DNA from: Actinomycetes bacterium
GTDB lineage: Bacteria; Actinomycetota; Acidimicrobiia; Acidimicrobiales; Palsa-688
Assembly: GCA_021798075.1 (NCBI GenBank)
Contig: JAJZYO010000187.1
Coordinates: 1 to 5,100, forward strand
Direction: 5' to 3'
DNA length: 5,100 nucleotides
Each line of letters starts with the position of its first letter. Position 1 is the first letter of the stretch. The notes under the pieces were generated by a model. The model was not told where the DNA came from. It ran no database searches and saw only the letters and a list, made by a program, of their open reading frames with translations. The position numbers and the translations under genes are program-made. Positions 1-5,100 of this stretch are shown piece by piece.

Positions 1-1
1 A

Positions 2-298
2 GAACCCGACCCTCGAAAAGCCGTGATCGCGGCTTATGCGCGCATGGACAGCTGGCTCGCGCGAGCGGGCTTCGCGCGACGAGCCTCCGAGGCTCCCTTC
101 GAGCACCTCGACCGCGTCGTGGGTGGTCTCGGTGCCACGGCGGCGATCGGCGCGGCGCTCGCCGACCTCTTCGAGCGGGCGAAGTTCGACCGGCGCCCGT
201 GCGGGCCGGACATGAAGCAGTCGGCGCTCAGCGCTTTGACCGAGCTGCGCGACGAGCTGAAGGCGGCCGCGCTCTTGCCGGCGCTGTCGAGGCCGTGA
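2..298 (+). CDS. DUF4129 domain protein, C-terminal fragment
   Basis: This is the last 98 codons of a gene that enters from the left; the frame is open from base 2 and ends at TGA 296-298. The fragment has the pattern I associate with the DUF4129 C-terminal domain: DPRKAVIAAYARMDSWLARA at its start, then a Pro-containing segment with ETP-like spacing (EAPFEHLDRVV), then LADLFERAKFD and a final amphipathic helix (ALSALTELRDELKAA). DUF4129 proteins are usually membrane proteins with this soluble domain at the C-terminus. They often lie next to MoxR and DUF58 genes, sometimes fused to transglutaminase-like domains. No catalytic residues are visible in this part and the molecular role is unknown. 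Only 4 bases separate it from the next gene, which suggests one transcript. A GTG at 23 is probably an internal Val, because domain similarity continues upstream of it. Confidence 0.8.
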   Translation, partial: EPDPRKAVIAAYARMDSWLARAGFARRASEAPFEHLDRVVGGLGATAAIGAALADLFERAKFDRRPCGPDMKQSALSALTELRDELKAAALLPALSRP

Positions 299-302
299 GC
301 CC

Positions 303-827
303 ATGACACGGGGCCGTGCTTTTGCACTCGTGCTCGCTTTGCTCGGCGCTGGCGCCGGGACATGGGCGCTTTACGACACGGGCAAGCTCGGCGCGGCCAG
401 CGCCCTGCGTCTGGGTGGGGGCATCTGCGCGGGCCTCGTGTTGCTCGGAGCCTTGCCGGCGCTCTGGCCGAAAGGGCCGGGGCACCCGGCCCTCGAAGAG
501 GCGCTCGACAGCCCGGAGCCCGTAGGGCCGGAGCGACCGCGCTCGCTAAAGGACGTTGAACTTGCCGTTCGCCTAGCGTGCTCGCGGAACGGGGAGTACG
601 ACGTTTACTACCGCTTGCGCCCGATCCTCCGGGACCTGGCCGAGCAGCGCCTCCGCTCGCACCGCCTGGTCGACCTGGATGGTGGCGCAAACGCGGCTCG
701 GGAGCTCCTCGGCGACGACCTCTGGGAGCTGGTCCGCTCCGATGCTCCACCTCCGCGAGAGCGTTCCGGCCGCGGGGTCGCTGTTTCGCGTCTTGCCCGG
801 TGGGTTGAGAGACTGGAAGCTTTGTGA
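303..827 (+). CDS. Conserved-looking membrane protein of the MoxR/DUF58 operon, 174 aa
   Basis: I cannot assign a named family. The protein has two hydrophobic segments, about residues 6-24 and 36-54, joined by a short turn. A Pro-rich linker follows (56-80), then a soluble charged domain of about 95 residues. That domain carries the strings YYRLRPILRDLAEQRL (102-117) and ARELLGDDLWELV (132-144) and ends in a helix, RLARWVERLEAL. With both ends inside, the C-terminal domain would be cytoplasmic, on the same side as the MoxR ATPase. The gene starts at ATG 303, 4 bases after the DUF4129 gene, and its TGA shares bases with the GTG of the MoxR gene (GTGA overlap at 824-827), so translational coupling is likely. 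In other actinomycetes the same position can hold a DUF4350 protein; this one is shorter and I see no clear DUF4350 similarity. Expression as a real gene is well supported by its fit in the operon. The function is unknown. Confidence 0.85.
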   Translation: MTRGRAFALVLALLGAGAGTWALYDTGKLGAASALRLGGGICAGLVLLGALPALWPKGPGHPALEEALDSPEPVGPERPRSLKDVELAVRLACSRNGEYDVYYRLRPILRDLAEQRLRSHRLVDLDGGANAARELLGDDLWELVRSDAPPPRERSGRGVAVSRLARWVERLEAL

Positions 828-1879
828 GCGTGGCTGGGCAAGATCCGCTGAGCGTTCCCGAGAAGCGGCCCCACAGGGCACGCGGCGACAGCCTTTCCAC
901 GAGCGAGGTGGCCGAACGGGCAGAAGCTGTGCTGGCCGAGGTGGGCCGCGCCATAGTTGGCAAGCGCGAAGTGAGCGAGCTCGTGCTGGCGGGGATGCTC
1001 GCGAACGGCCACGTACTGCTCGAAGACTTCCCAGGGCTCGCCAAAACGCTCATGGCGAAGTCGTTCGCTCAGGTGATGGGCCTCGAGTTCTCTCGTGCCC
1101 AGTTCACGCCGGACCTAATGCCCTCCGACATAACCGGGTCTTCTGTTTTCGACCAACGAACGGGAAGTTTCTCCTTCCAGTCCGGCCCTGTGTTCACCAA
1201 CCTCCTCCTGGCCGACGAGGTCAACCGGGCTTCGCCGCGCACCCAATCGGCCCTGCTCGAGGCCATGCAGGAGCGTCAGGTCACCGTGGACGGGGTGACG
1301 CGAGCACTGCCGCGCCCGTTTTTGGTTATGGCGACCCAAAACCCGATCGAGCTCGAGGGCACCTACCCCCTACCAGAAGCCCAGCTCGACAGGTTTATCC
1401 TCCGCGCTTCGGTCGGCTACCCGAGCCCCGAGGCGGAGTGGGAGGTGCTGGCGCGACGCCTCGAGCGGCGTTCGGACGACGTGGCCCTCCGGCAGGTTGT
1501 CGGCCCCGAGGAGCTCGCCGCGATGCAGGTGAGCCTCGAAGACGTCTATGTTTCCCCGGCTATTGGCCAGTACATGGTGGGGGTGGTCGGTGCCACGCGG
1601 GGCCGTCCCGCGGTCGAGATAGGCGCCAGCCCCAGGGGTTCGCTCGCACTCATGTTGCTGTCTCGCGCGAGGGCCGTGCTGGCGGGCCGCGACTTTGTCG
1701 TCCCCGAGGACGTAAAAGCCGTGGCCGTACCCGCCCTCGCCCACCGCCTGCGGCTCCGCCCCGACCTCTGGGTGAGGGGGGAACGTCCCGAGACCATTGT
1801 CGAAGCCTGCCTTTCCGAAGTGCCGGTCCCGAGCGCCGAGGACATCGAGTCCCCTGCCGGCCAGGTCGGCCACGCGTAG
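824..1879 (+). CDS. MoxR family AAA+ ATPase
   Basis: This 351-residue cytoplasmic ATPase is close to the usual MoxR length. The order of motifs is complete: P-loop EDFPGLAKT (67-75, with K74 and T75), the MoxR stretch FTPDLMPSDITGS (94-106), Walker B LLLADE (127-132, D131 and E132), sensor 1 in MATQNPIELEGTYPLPEAQLDRF (N173), and a C-terminal lid with PRGSLALMLLSRARA (270-284, sensor 2 Arg 271). MoxR proteins are thought to work as hexameric chaperones that remodel or load partners, often ones with von Willebrand A domains. The DUF58 gene 3 bases downstream is the expected partner. The start is GTG 824, which overlaps the stop of the gene before it by 4 bases; a weak GGAAG lies at 815-819. 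The first 25 residues are polar and unlike the conserved core. The P-loop lacks both outer glycines of G-x4-G-K-T (Asp 68 and Ala 73 in their places). I believe this occurs in related actinobacterial MoxR proteins. Confidence 0.96.
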   Translation: MSVAGQDPLSVPEKRPHRARGDSLSTSEVAERAEAVLAEVGRAIVGKREVSELVLAGMLANGHVLLEDFPGLAKTLMAKSFAQVMGLEFSRAQFTPDLMPSDITGSSVFDQRTGSFSFQSGPVFTNLLLADEVNRASPRTQSALLEAMQERQVTVDGVTRALPRPFLVMATQNPIELEGTYPLPEAQLDRFILRASVGYPSPEAEWEVLARRLERRSDDVALRQVVGPEELAAMQVSLEDVYVSPAIGQYMVGVVGATRGRPAVEIGASPRGSLALMLLSRARAVLAGRDFVVPEDVKAVAVPALAHRLRLRPDLWVRGERPETIVEACLSEVPVPSAEDIESPAGQVGHA

Positions 1880-1882
1880 CTA

Positions 1883-3298
1883 GTGGCCGGAGAGGCGGGA
1901 CCAGCGGGGGCAGGGCCGGCGGCGCCTAGGCCGGCGGGGCCAGTGCCGGCGGACGCGACCGGCGCTACCAGCGGTTTGGCCTCGATGGCTGCAGGCCCCA
2001 CACCTGGCCCGGACGGTCCTACTTTCGCGGGGCCCTTCCCGTGGCACCCCACTCCTAAGGCAGCTTGTTACGCGGCGCTCGTAGCGCTCGGGCTCGTGGC
2101 AGCCCTCGTGACGGGCCGTCCAGACGCCGCGGTCCTGGCGGTGCCCTTCGCCGTCGCCTTGGGGATCGGCTTCTTCATGACGCGCCCGCTCGGCCTGAGC
2201 GCGAGCGTCGTCGCCGGTAGTTCCTCCGCGGTCGAGGGAGACGAGGTGCCGGTACTGGTAAGCATCCGTTCCACTTCGCACATCCCGAGCCTCGAAGTCC
2301 TCGTGTCCCCGGCGGAGGCGTTCTCCTTGCCCGGCCACCTAGCGAGACGGCCGTCGGCTCACGTGGTCGCAGCGGACGAGCCGCTCGAGCTCTCGCTACC
2401 GGTTATCGCGAAGCGCTGGGGCAACTTTGAAGTAGGGGGCGTCGCGTTCCGAGCGCGCTCGTGGCTCGGGATGTTCGAAGCGGGCGCTACGGTACAGGCG
2501 GAGGGCCGGGTTGAGGTGTACCCGCGGCCCGAGGCCCTGCGTCGCCTGGTGCGCTCTCGTTCCGCGACGCTGCCCGCGGGCTCCCACCTCTCGCCAGCCA
2601 AGGGCGGGGGCCTCGACCTAGCCGGCGTCAGGGCGTACGCGCCGGGTGACAGGGCCAAAGACGTCAACTGGAGGGCCTCAGCGCGCCACGGTGGTCTCTA
2701 CACCAACGAGCGCCACCCGGAACGGGGCAGCGACGTCGTGCTGGTTGTGGACACCTTCGACCAGGCAGTGCTCCCCCGAGCTGTCACGGCCGCGTGCAGC
2801 CTCGCCGACGCATACCTTTCCCAACGAGACAGGCTCGCGCTGCTCGAGCTCGGGGGGGCACTGCGCTGGCTTCGTCCCGGGATGGGCGCCCGCCAGCGCT
2901 ACCTGATAGTGAAGAGCCTCCTCCAAACCGAAGCGTTGGCGAGCGCGGTCTACCGGGGTGTCGCCTTGCTCCCGCCCCGCCTCCTGCCGGCGGCCGCTTT
3001 GGTGATCGGGATTTCTTCGCTGGAGCACGACGGCGCGCGAGAAGCCTTCACCAACATGAGGGCGCGAGGGCTCGATGTGGTGGTCGTCGAGATCCCTTCG
3101 CCGGCGTTCCCTGCCGGGGCTCTCGGGCAGCTTGGCGTCGTCGCCTACCAGATCTGGAAGCTGCAGCTGGAGGCGCGCCGTGAGAAGCTGCGCGCCGCCG
3201 GGGTGGCCACTGTGCCCTGGGAACCCGGCACCCCCCTGGCTCAGGCGGTCGAGGAGGTGGACGCATGGGCTCGCCGCCAAGCGCGCTCGGTCTCCTAG
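1883..3298 (+). CDS. DUF58 domain membrane protein, MoxR partner
   Basis: The 471-residue protein begins with about 50 Pro/Ala/Gly-rich residues. Two membrane helices follow (about 62-78 and 81-98), then a beta-rich region (105-215) and the DUF58 signature LDLAGVRAYAPGDRAKDVNWRA (244-265), matching the family pattern of R-x-Y-x-PGD followed by WRA-S/T-AR. After it comes a von Willebrand A-like fold starting at DVVLVVDTFDQ (284-294). The metal-binding DxSxS of true vWA domains is not present there (DTFDQ). DUF58 proteins are membrane-anchored and regularly paired with MoxR, probably as its client or adaptor. GTG 1883 is 3 bases after the MoxR stop, with no Shine-Dalgarno sequence, which suggests coupled translation. 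ATG 1985 (residue 35) is an alternative start that would remove most of the low-complexity leader. The last 34 bases overlap the next gene. Confidence 0.93.
   Translation: MAGEAGPAGAGPAAPRPAGPVPADATGATSGLASMAAGPTPGPDGPTFAGPFPWHPTPKAACYAALVALGLVAALVTGRPDAAVLAVPFAVALGIGFFMTRPLGLSASVVAGSSSAVEGDEVPVLVSIRSTSHIPSLEVLVSPAEAFSLPGHLARRPSAHVVAADEPLELSLPVIAKRWGNFEVGGVAFRARSWLGMFEAGATVQAEGRVEVYPRPEALRRLVRSRSATLPAGSHLSPAKGGGLDLAGVRAYAPGDRAKDVNWRASARHGGLYTNERHPERGSDVVLVVDTFDQAVLPRAVTAACSLADAYLSQRDRLALLELGGALRWLRPGMGARQRYLIVKSLLQTEALASAVYRGVALLPPRLLPAAALVIGISSLEHDGAREAFTNMRARGLDVVVVEIPSPAFPAGALGQLGVVAYQIWKLQLEARREKLRAAGVATVPWEPGTPLAQAVEEVDAWARRQARSVS
1900..1959 (+). repeat. Degenerate 15-base tandem repeat in the 5' end of the DUF58 gene
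   Basis: The exact 8-mer GCCGGCGG occurs at 1915, 1930 and 1945, spaced exactly 15 bases apart. A 6-of-8 match (ACCAGCGG) lies one period earlier at 1900. The second halves of the units have diverged. In the reading frame the units give GPAGA, GPAAP, RPAGP and VPADA, a five-residue pattern of x-Pro-Ala-x-x covering residues 6-25 of the DUF58 protein. The period, core and reading phase match the much cleaner repeat at the end of tsaE. High GC alone could produce some of this similarity. Confidence 0.6.
3252..3258 (+). promoter_or_regulatory. Strong ribosome binding site for the 205-aa membrane protein
   Basis: AGGAGGT is a full match to the anti-Shine-Dalgarno sequence and lies 6 bases before ATG 3265. 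It sits inside the coding sequence of the DUF58 gene, where it codes for part of VEEVD. It is the only strong ribosome binding site I see in the operon. It decides the start of the following gene and suggests that this gene is translated on its own rather than only by coupling. Confidence 0.8.
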
Positions 3299-3882
3299 GT
3301 CCAGGCGTCCATGGGTGGGCCAGGCGTGCGCTCGCCACTATCAAATGGGCTTTGGGTGCCAAGCGCTGGCCAGAACCCTTCCGGGCTTCGTCGGCCGTCC
3401 TTCTCGCTGCGGGAGACGGGGCCTGGGCAGCGCTGCTCCACCCATCGCTGGCCCGGCCGCTCGCCATCTTGGCCGTCTGCGGCGTTCTCGCTGTCGCCGG
3501 CGGCGTGCTGACCCGCAATTTCGTCCCGGTCGCGGTGGGGGTAGGGCTGCTCGGGGCCGAGTACCTAGGCGGCCAGGTTGGTCGCCCCGTGTCCGTAGCG
3601 GGCGCCTCTGGGTTTGGAGCCGTCCTGCTCGTGGCCTGCGAGCTCGCATGGTGGTCTGCCGAGCTGTCTGCTCGTTCGTCTTGGGGAAAGAAGGTGAGGC
3701 GAGAGCGCTGGGTGTGGCTCGCGGGGACCGCAGCGGGAGCCTTCTCGGCTGGTGTGGTGGTGGGCCTGGCTGGCATCTCGGGCATCGGCCCTGGCACAAC
3801 CGTCGCTGCCGCCGGGGCCGCCTCCCTCCTCGTCTTGGCCCTTGCCTTGGCAAGCTGGGCGCGGGACGTCTCGGGACACTGA
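3265..3882 (+). CDS. Multi-helix membrane protein of unknown function, 205 aa
   Basis: No family is recognised. After about 60 mildly amphipathic residues there are roughly five hydrophobic segments: 64-82, 86-103, 111-131, 149-170 and 178-197. A basic cytoplasmic-type loop (GKKVRRERW, 141-149) lies between the third and fourth. A Glu and a Trp pair (CELAWW, 125-130) sit inside the third helix, and an acidic residue (E99) lies in the second. The start ATG 3265 is fixed by the AGGAGGT just upstream. The gene overlaps the DUF58 gene by 34 bases in another frame, so it is very likely the last gene of the MoxR/DUF58 operon. Its stop is 32 bases from the stop of the convergent glycosylase gene. 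A plausible role is a membrane subunit or scaffold for the DUF58 protein, but nothing in the sequence shows a transport or enzyme motif. Confidence 0.85.
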   Translation: MGSPPSALGLLGPGVHGWARRALATIKWALGAKRWPEPFRASSAVLLAAGDGAWAALLHPSLARPLAILAVCGVLAVAGGVLTRNFVPVAVGVGLLGAEYLGGQVGRPVSVAGASGFGAVLLVACELAWWSAELSARSSWGKKVRRERWVWLAGTAAGAFSAGVVVGLAGISGIGPGTTVAAAGAASLLVLALALASWARDVSGH

Positions 3883-3896
3883 CGTCTTGGGACGTT
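3865..3896 (+). repeat. Two-copy 16-base direct repeat across the stop codon of the 205-aa gene
   Basis: GACGTCTCGGGACACT (3865-3880) is followed directly by GACGTCTTGGGACGTT (3881-3896), with 13 of 16 bases equal and the first 13 differing at one position. The TGA stop (3880-3882) lies on the junction. It looks like a small tandem duplication at the convergent gene boundary (gap 3883-3914). I see no clear terminator with a T-run in that gap; only 5-base-pair stems can be formed there. Confidence 0.5.
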
Positions 3897-3914
3897 GAGG
3901 CCGGCCTGCCAAGC

Positions 3915-4556
3915 TCAGGCGTGAGAGCTGTCGGCGCCGCTCACTCGGTGCTGCCCCGCACCCTTGGCTGTGGTCCTAGCCGGAGAAAGTAGGACCTCTT
4001 TTGCCCGTACGAAGTCCGAGCGCATCTGTGCGACGACCGTCCCCCCGCCGCGAAGCGCGGCCGAGGGGTGGAACGTGGGCACCAGGTACCCGGACCTGTA
4101 GGGGTACACGCGGCCGCGCAGGCGGGTTATGCCCTCGGTCGAGTCGAGGAGGGCCTGTGATGCGAACCTCCCCAGTGTCACGACGACCTTCGGGGCTATC
4201 AGGTCCAGCTGGGACTCGAGGTAAGGGCGGCACGCGCTGATCTCGTCCGGCATCGGGTCGCGGTTGCCGGGCGGCCGGCACTTCGTCATGTTGGCGATGT
4301 AACAGTGAGAGCGGGTTATGCCGATTTCTTCGAGCATTAGGCGGTCGAGGAGCTGGCCCGAGCGCCCGACGAACGGCAGACCTTGGAGGTCCTCCTGTTC
4401 TCCGGGCCCCTCGCCGATGAACATGAGGTTGGCCTTCGGGTCTCCGGTGCCGAACACCACGTTGGTACGGCCGGCTGCAAGCCTGCAGCGAGTGCACCCA
4501 GCGACCTGGCCCGCCAGCTGGTGCAGCAACGCCACCGCAGTATCGTCGGGATCCAT
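3915..4556 (-). CDS. Family 4 uracil-DNA glycosylase (iron-sulfur type)
   Basis: The 213-residue enzyme removes uracil from DNA to start base-excision repair of deaminated cytosine. Motif A is GEGPGEQEDLQGLPFVGRSG (48-67), the family 4 form with Glu after the first Gly. Next comes IANMTKCRPPGNRDP (87-101, with N89), and motif B is HPSAALR (163-169, H163). Four cysteines at 21, 24, 93 and 109 are spaced C-x2-C, then 69 and 16 residues on, as I recall for the [4Fe-4S] site of thermophile family 4 enzymes. The family 5 and UdgX-specific motifs (KRRIHK) are absent, so ordinary family 4 activity is expected. The last 20 or so residues form a polar tail beyond the conserved fold. ATG 4556 is the first start in frame that precedes the cysteine pair. 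No Shine-Dalgarno sequence is visible before it. It is divergent from tsaE and convergent with the operon to its left. Confidence 0.95.
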   Translation of the reverse strand: MDPDDTAVALLHQLAGQVAGCTRCRLAAGRTNVVFGTGDPKANLMFIGEGPGEQEDLQGLPFVGRSGQLLDRLMLEEIGITRSHCYIANMTKCRPPGNRDPMPDEISACRPYLESQLDLIAPKVVVTLGRFASQALLDSTEGITRLRGRVYPYRSGYLVPTFHPSAALRGGGTVVAQMRSDFVRAKEVLLSPARTTAKGAGQHRVSGADSSHA

Positions 4557-4577
4557 GCCGTCAGTCTGGCACCCGTC
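4557..4577. other. 21-base divergent gap between glycosylase and tsaE starts
   Basis: The glycosylase ATG (minus strand, 4556) and the tsaE GTG (plus strand, 4578) are 21 bases apart. The gap holds no purine-rich ribosome binding site in either direction and no convincing -10 or -35 box. Each promoter must therefore lie inside the other gene, or the transcripts may be leaderless. If tsaE instead begins at the in-frame ATG 4623, the gap becomes 66 bases. Confidence 0.5.
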
Positions 4578-5100
4578 GTGACACCCGGGGTCGTTACCGC
4601 GCTAGCCCCGGCGCCAGATGACATGCGCCGGCTGGGTGCTGTAGTGGCGGAGCTGCTGAGACCCGGCGACACCGTGTTGCTCGGAGGTGACCTCGGCTCT
4701 GGGAAGACCACCTTCACCCAAGGTCTGGCCGCGGCTCTGGGCGTGGAAGGCCCGGTGACGAGCCCCACGTTCGTGCTCGTGCACCATTACCCGACGACGG
4801 CGGGCTGGGACCTCCTTCACGCCGACGTCTGGCGTCTCGAGCAGCTCCAGGAGGTAATCGACCTGGCCATACCCGAGTTACAGGAGGAAGGCGCGGCCGC
4901 CGTAGTCGAATGGGGTGAGCTGGCCTCGCCGGCGCTTGCGGGCGACTGTCTCCACGTCGCGATCGCGCTCGAGCGGGAGGCCGGTCCGGCGGCTGGGCCT
5001 GAAGGCGAGCTGCCGGCTGGGGGCCCGGCGGCTGGGGGCCCGGCGGCTGGGGGCCCGGCGGCTGGGGGCCCGGCGGCTGGGGGCCCGGCGACTGGGGGCC
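4578..5100 (+). CDS. tsaE: TsaE, ATPase of tRNA t6A37 synthesis, 3' end missing
   Basis: The frame is open from GTG 4578 to the right edge (174 codons, no stop). TsaE works with TsaB and TsaD to put threonylcarbamoyl on A37 of ANN-decoding tRNAs. The P-loop is GDLGSGKT (37-44), followed by TFTQGLAAALGVEGPVTSPTF (45-65), whose TSPTF (61-65) is the family's switch-like motif. HADVWRL (81-87) corresponds to the usual H-x-D-x-Y-R-L with Trp in place of Tyr, and VVEWGE (109-114) is the conserved C-terminal motif. The core ends near residue 132, where TsaE proteins normally stop soon after; here a Gly/Pro/Ala tail follows and continues past the window. ATG 4623 (residue 16) is an alternative start. 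A TTA leucine codon (4878-4880) is rare at this GC content. tsaB and tsaD genes would be expected downstream, and the tail could be a linker to such a partner. Confidence 0.93.
   Translation, partial: MTPGVVTALAPAPDDMRRLGAVVAELLRPGDTVLLGGDLGSGKTTFTQGLAAALGVEGPVTSPTFVLVHHYPTTAGWDLLHADVWRLEQLQEVIDLAIPELQEEGAAAVVEWGELASPALAGDCLHVAIALEREAGPAAGPEGELPAGGPAAGGPAAGGPAAGGPAAGGPATGG
5013..5099 (+). repeat. 15-base tandem repeat in the 3' part of tsaE (Pro-Ala-Ala-Gly-Gly)
   Basis: Units of CCGGCGGCTGGGGGC run without gaps at 5025, 5040, 5055, 5070 and 5085. They are preceded by a copy lacking 3 bases at 5013-5024. The first four full units are identical; the fifth has one change (G to A at 5091, Ala to Thr). 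A likely seed copy, CCGGCGGCTGGGCCT, sits at 4986-5000. Each unit reads as PAAGG in the tsaE frame, so copy-number changes would alter protein length but not frame. Six G5 runs recur every 15 bases on the plus strand. The array reaches the window edge, so its full length is unknown. Confidence 0.95.

Noticed and set aside
34..1053. Long minus-strand open frame (339 codons)
   Set aside because: It lies opposite three well-supported plus-strand genes. Its product is Arg/Ala/Pro-rich without any motif, as expected for an antisense frame in GC-rich DNA.
679..1929. Plus-strand open frame of 416 codons in another frame across the MoxR gene
   Set aside because: The product is Arg/Gly/Pro-rich with no domain, while the overlapping MoxR frame has all family motifs.
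3048..3797. Minus-strand open frame of 249 codons
   Set aside because: It is antisense to the DUF58 end and the 205-residue membrane protein, both supported by context and a strong ribosome binding site. Its composition is low complexity.
3841..3854. Inverted repeat CTTGCC-TT-GGCAAG
   Set aside because: It is a perfect 6-base inverted repeat but lies within coding sequence, has a 2-base loop and has no second copy. Chance is the simplest explanation.
3904..3929. Terminator hairpin between the convergent genes
   Set aside because: Two mutually exclusive 5-base-pair stems are possible (GCCTG with CAGGC, AGCTC with GAGCT), but neither is long or followed by a T-run, and they overlap the end of the glycosylase gene.
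4337..4768. Minus-strand open frame of 143 codons across the divergent gap
   Set aside because: It is a frame-shifted shadow of the glycosylase gene and the antisense of tsaE, without any conserved motif.
5013..5099. CRISPR-like array
   Set aside because: The 15-base units follow each other directly without spacers and stay in the tsaE reading frame, so this is a coding tandem repeat.

Overview
The window reads as GC-rich chromosomal DNA, probably from an actinomycete. GTG starts, many 3- to 5-base gaps or overlaps between genes, and the MoxR/DUF58/DUF4129 gene set all fit Actinomycetota. An Acidimicrobiia-like lineage is a guess, not something the sequence proves. I see no RNA genes, insertion sequences or CRISPR arrays. 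The whole window is densely coding, with no gene-free stretch over 300 bases.

Left part (1-3882, plus strand): five tightly packed genes that look like one operon. They are the C-terminal end of a DUF4129 protein; a 174-residue protein with two membrane segments and a cytoplasmic tail; a MoxR-type AAA+ ATPase; a DUF58 protein with two membrane segments and a von Willebrand A-like region; and a small membrane protein of about five helices that begins inside the DUF58 gene behind a perfect Shine-Dalgarno sequence. MoxR and DUF58 are a well-known pair, thought to act as an ATP-driven chaperone with its membrane-linked partner. The DUF4129 protein and the two unnamed membrane proteins would make up the rest of an envelope-associated complex whose substrate is unknown.

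Right part (3883-5100): a family 4 uracil-DNA glycosylase on the minus strand, convergent with the operon. It is divergent from a plus-strand tsaE gene, with only 21 bases between their start codons. TsaE is the ATPase of the tRNA t6A37 synthesis machinery. The gene runs off the right edge of the window and ends there in a 15-base tandem repeat coding for Pro-Ala-Ala-Gly-Gly.

The most unusual point is that a degenerate repeat with the same 15-base period and the same CCGGCGG core also codes for the start of the DUF58 protein 3 kb away. Both read in the same Gly-Pro-Ala-x-x phase. This may mark a family of short in-frame repeats that grow at gene ends in this genome.
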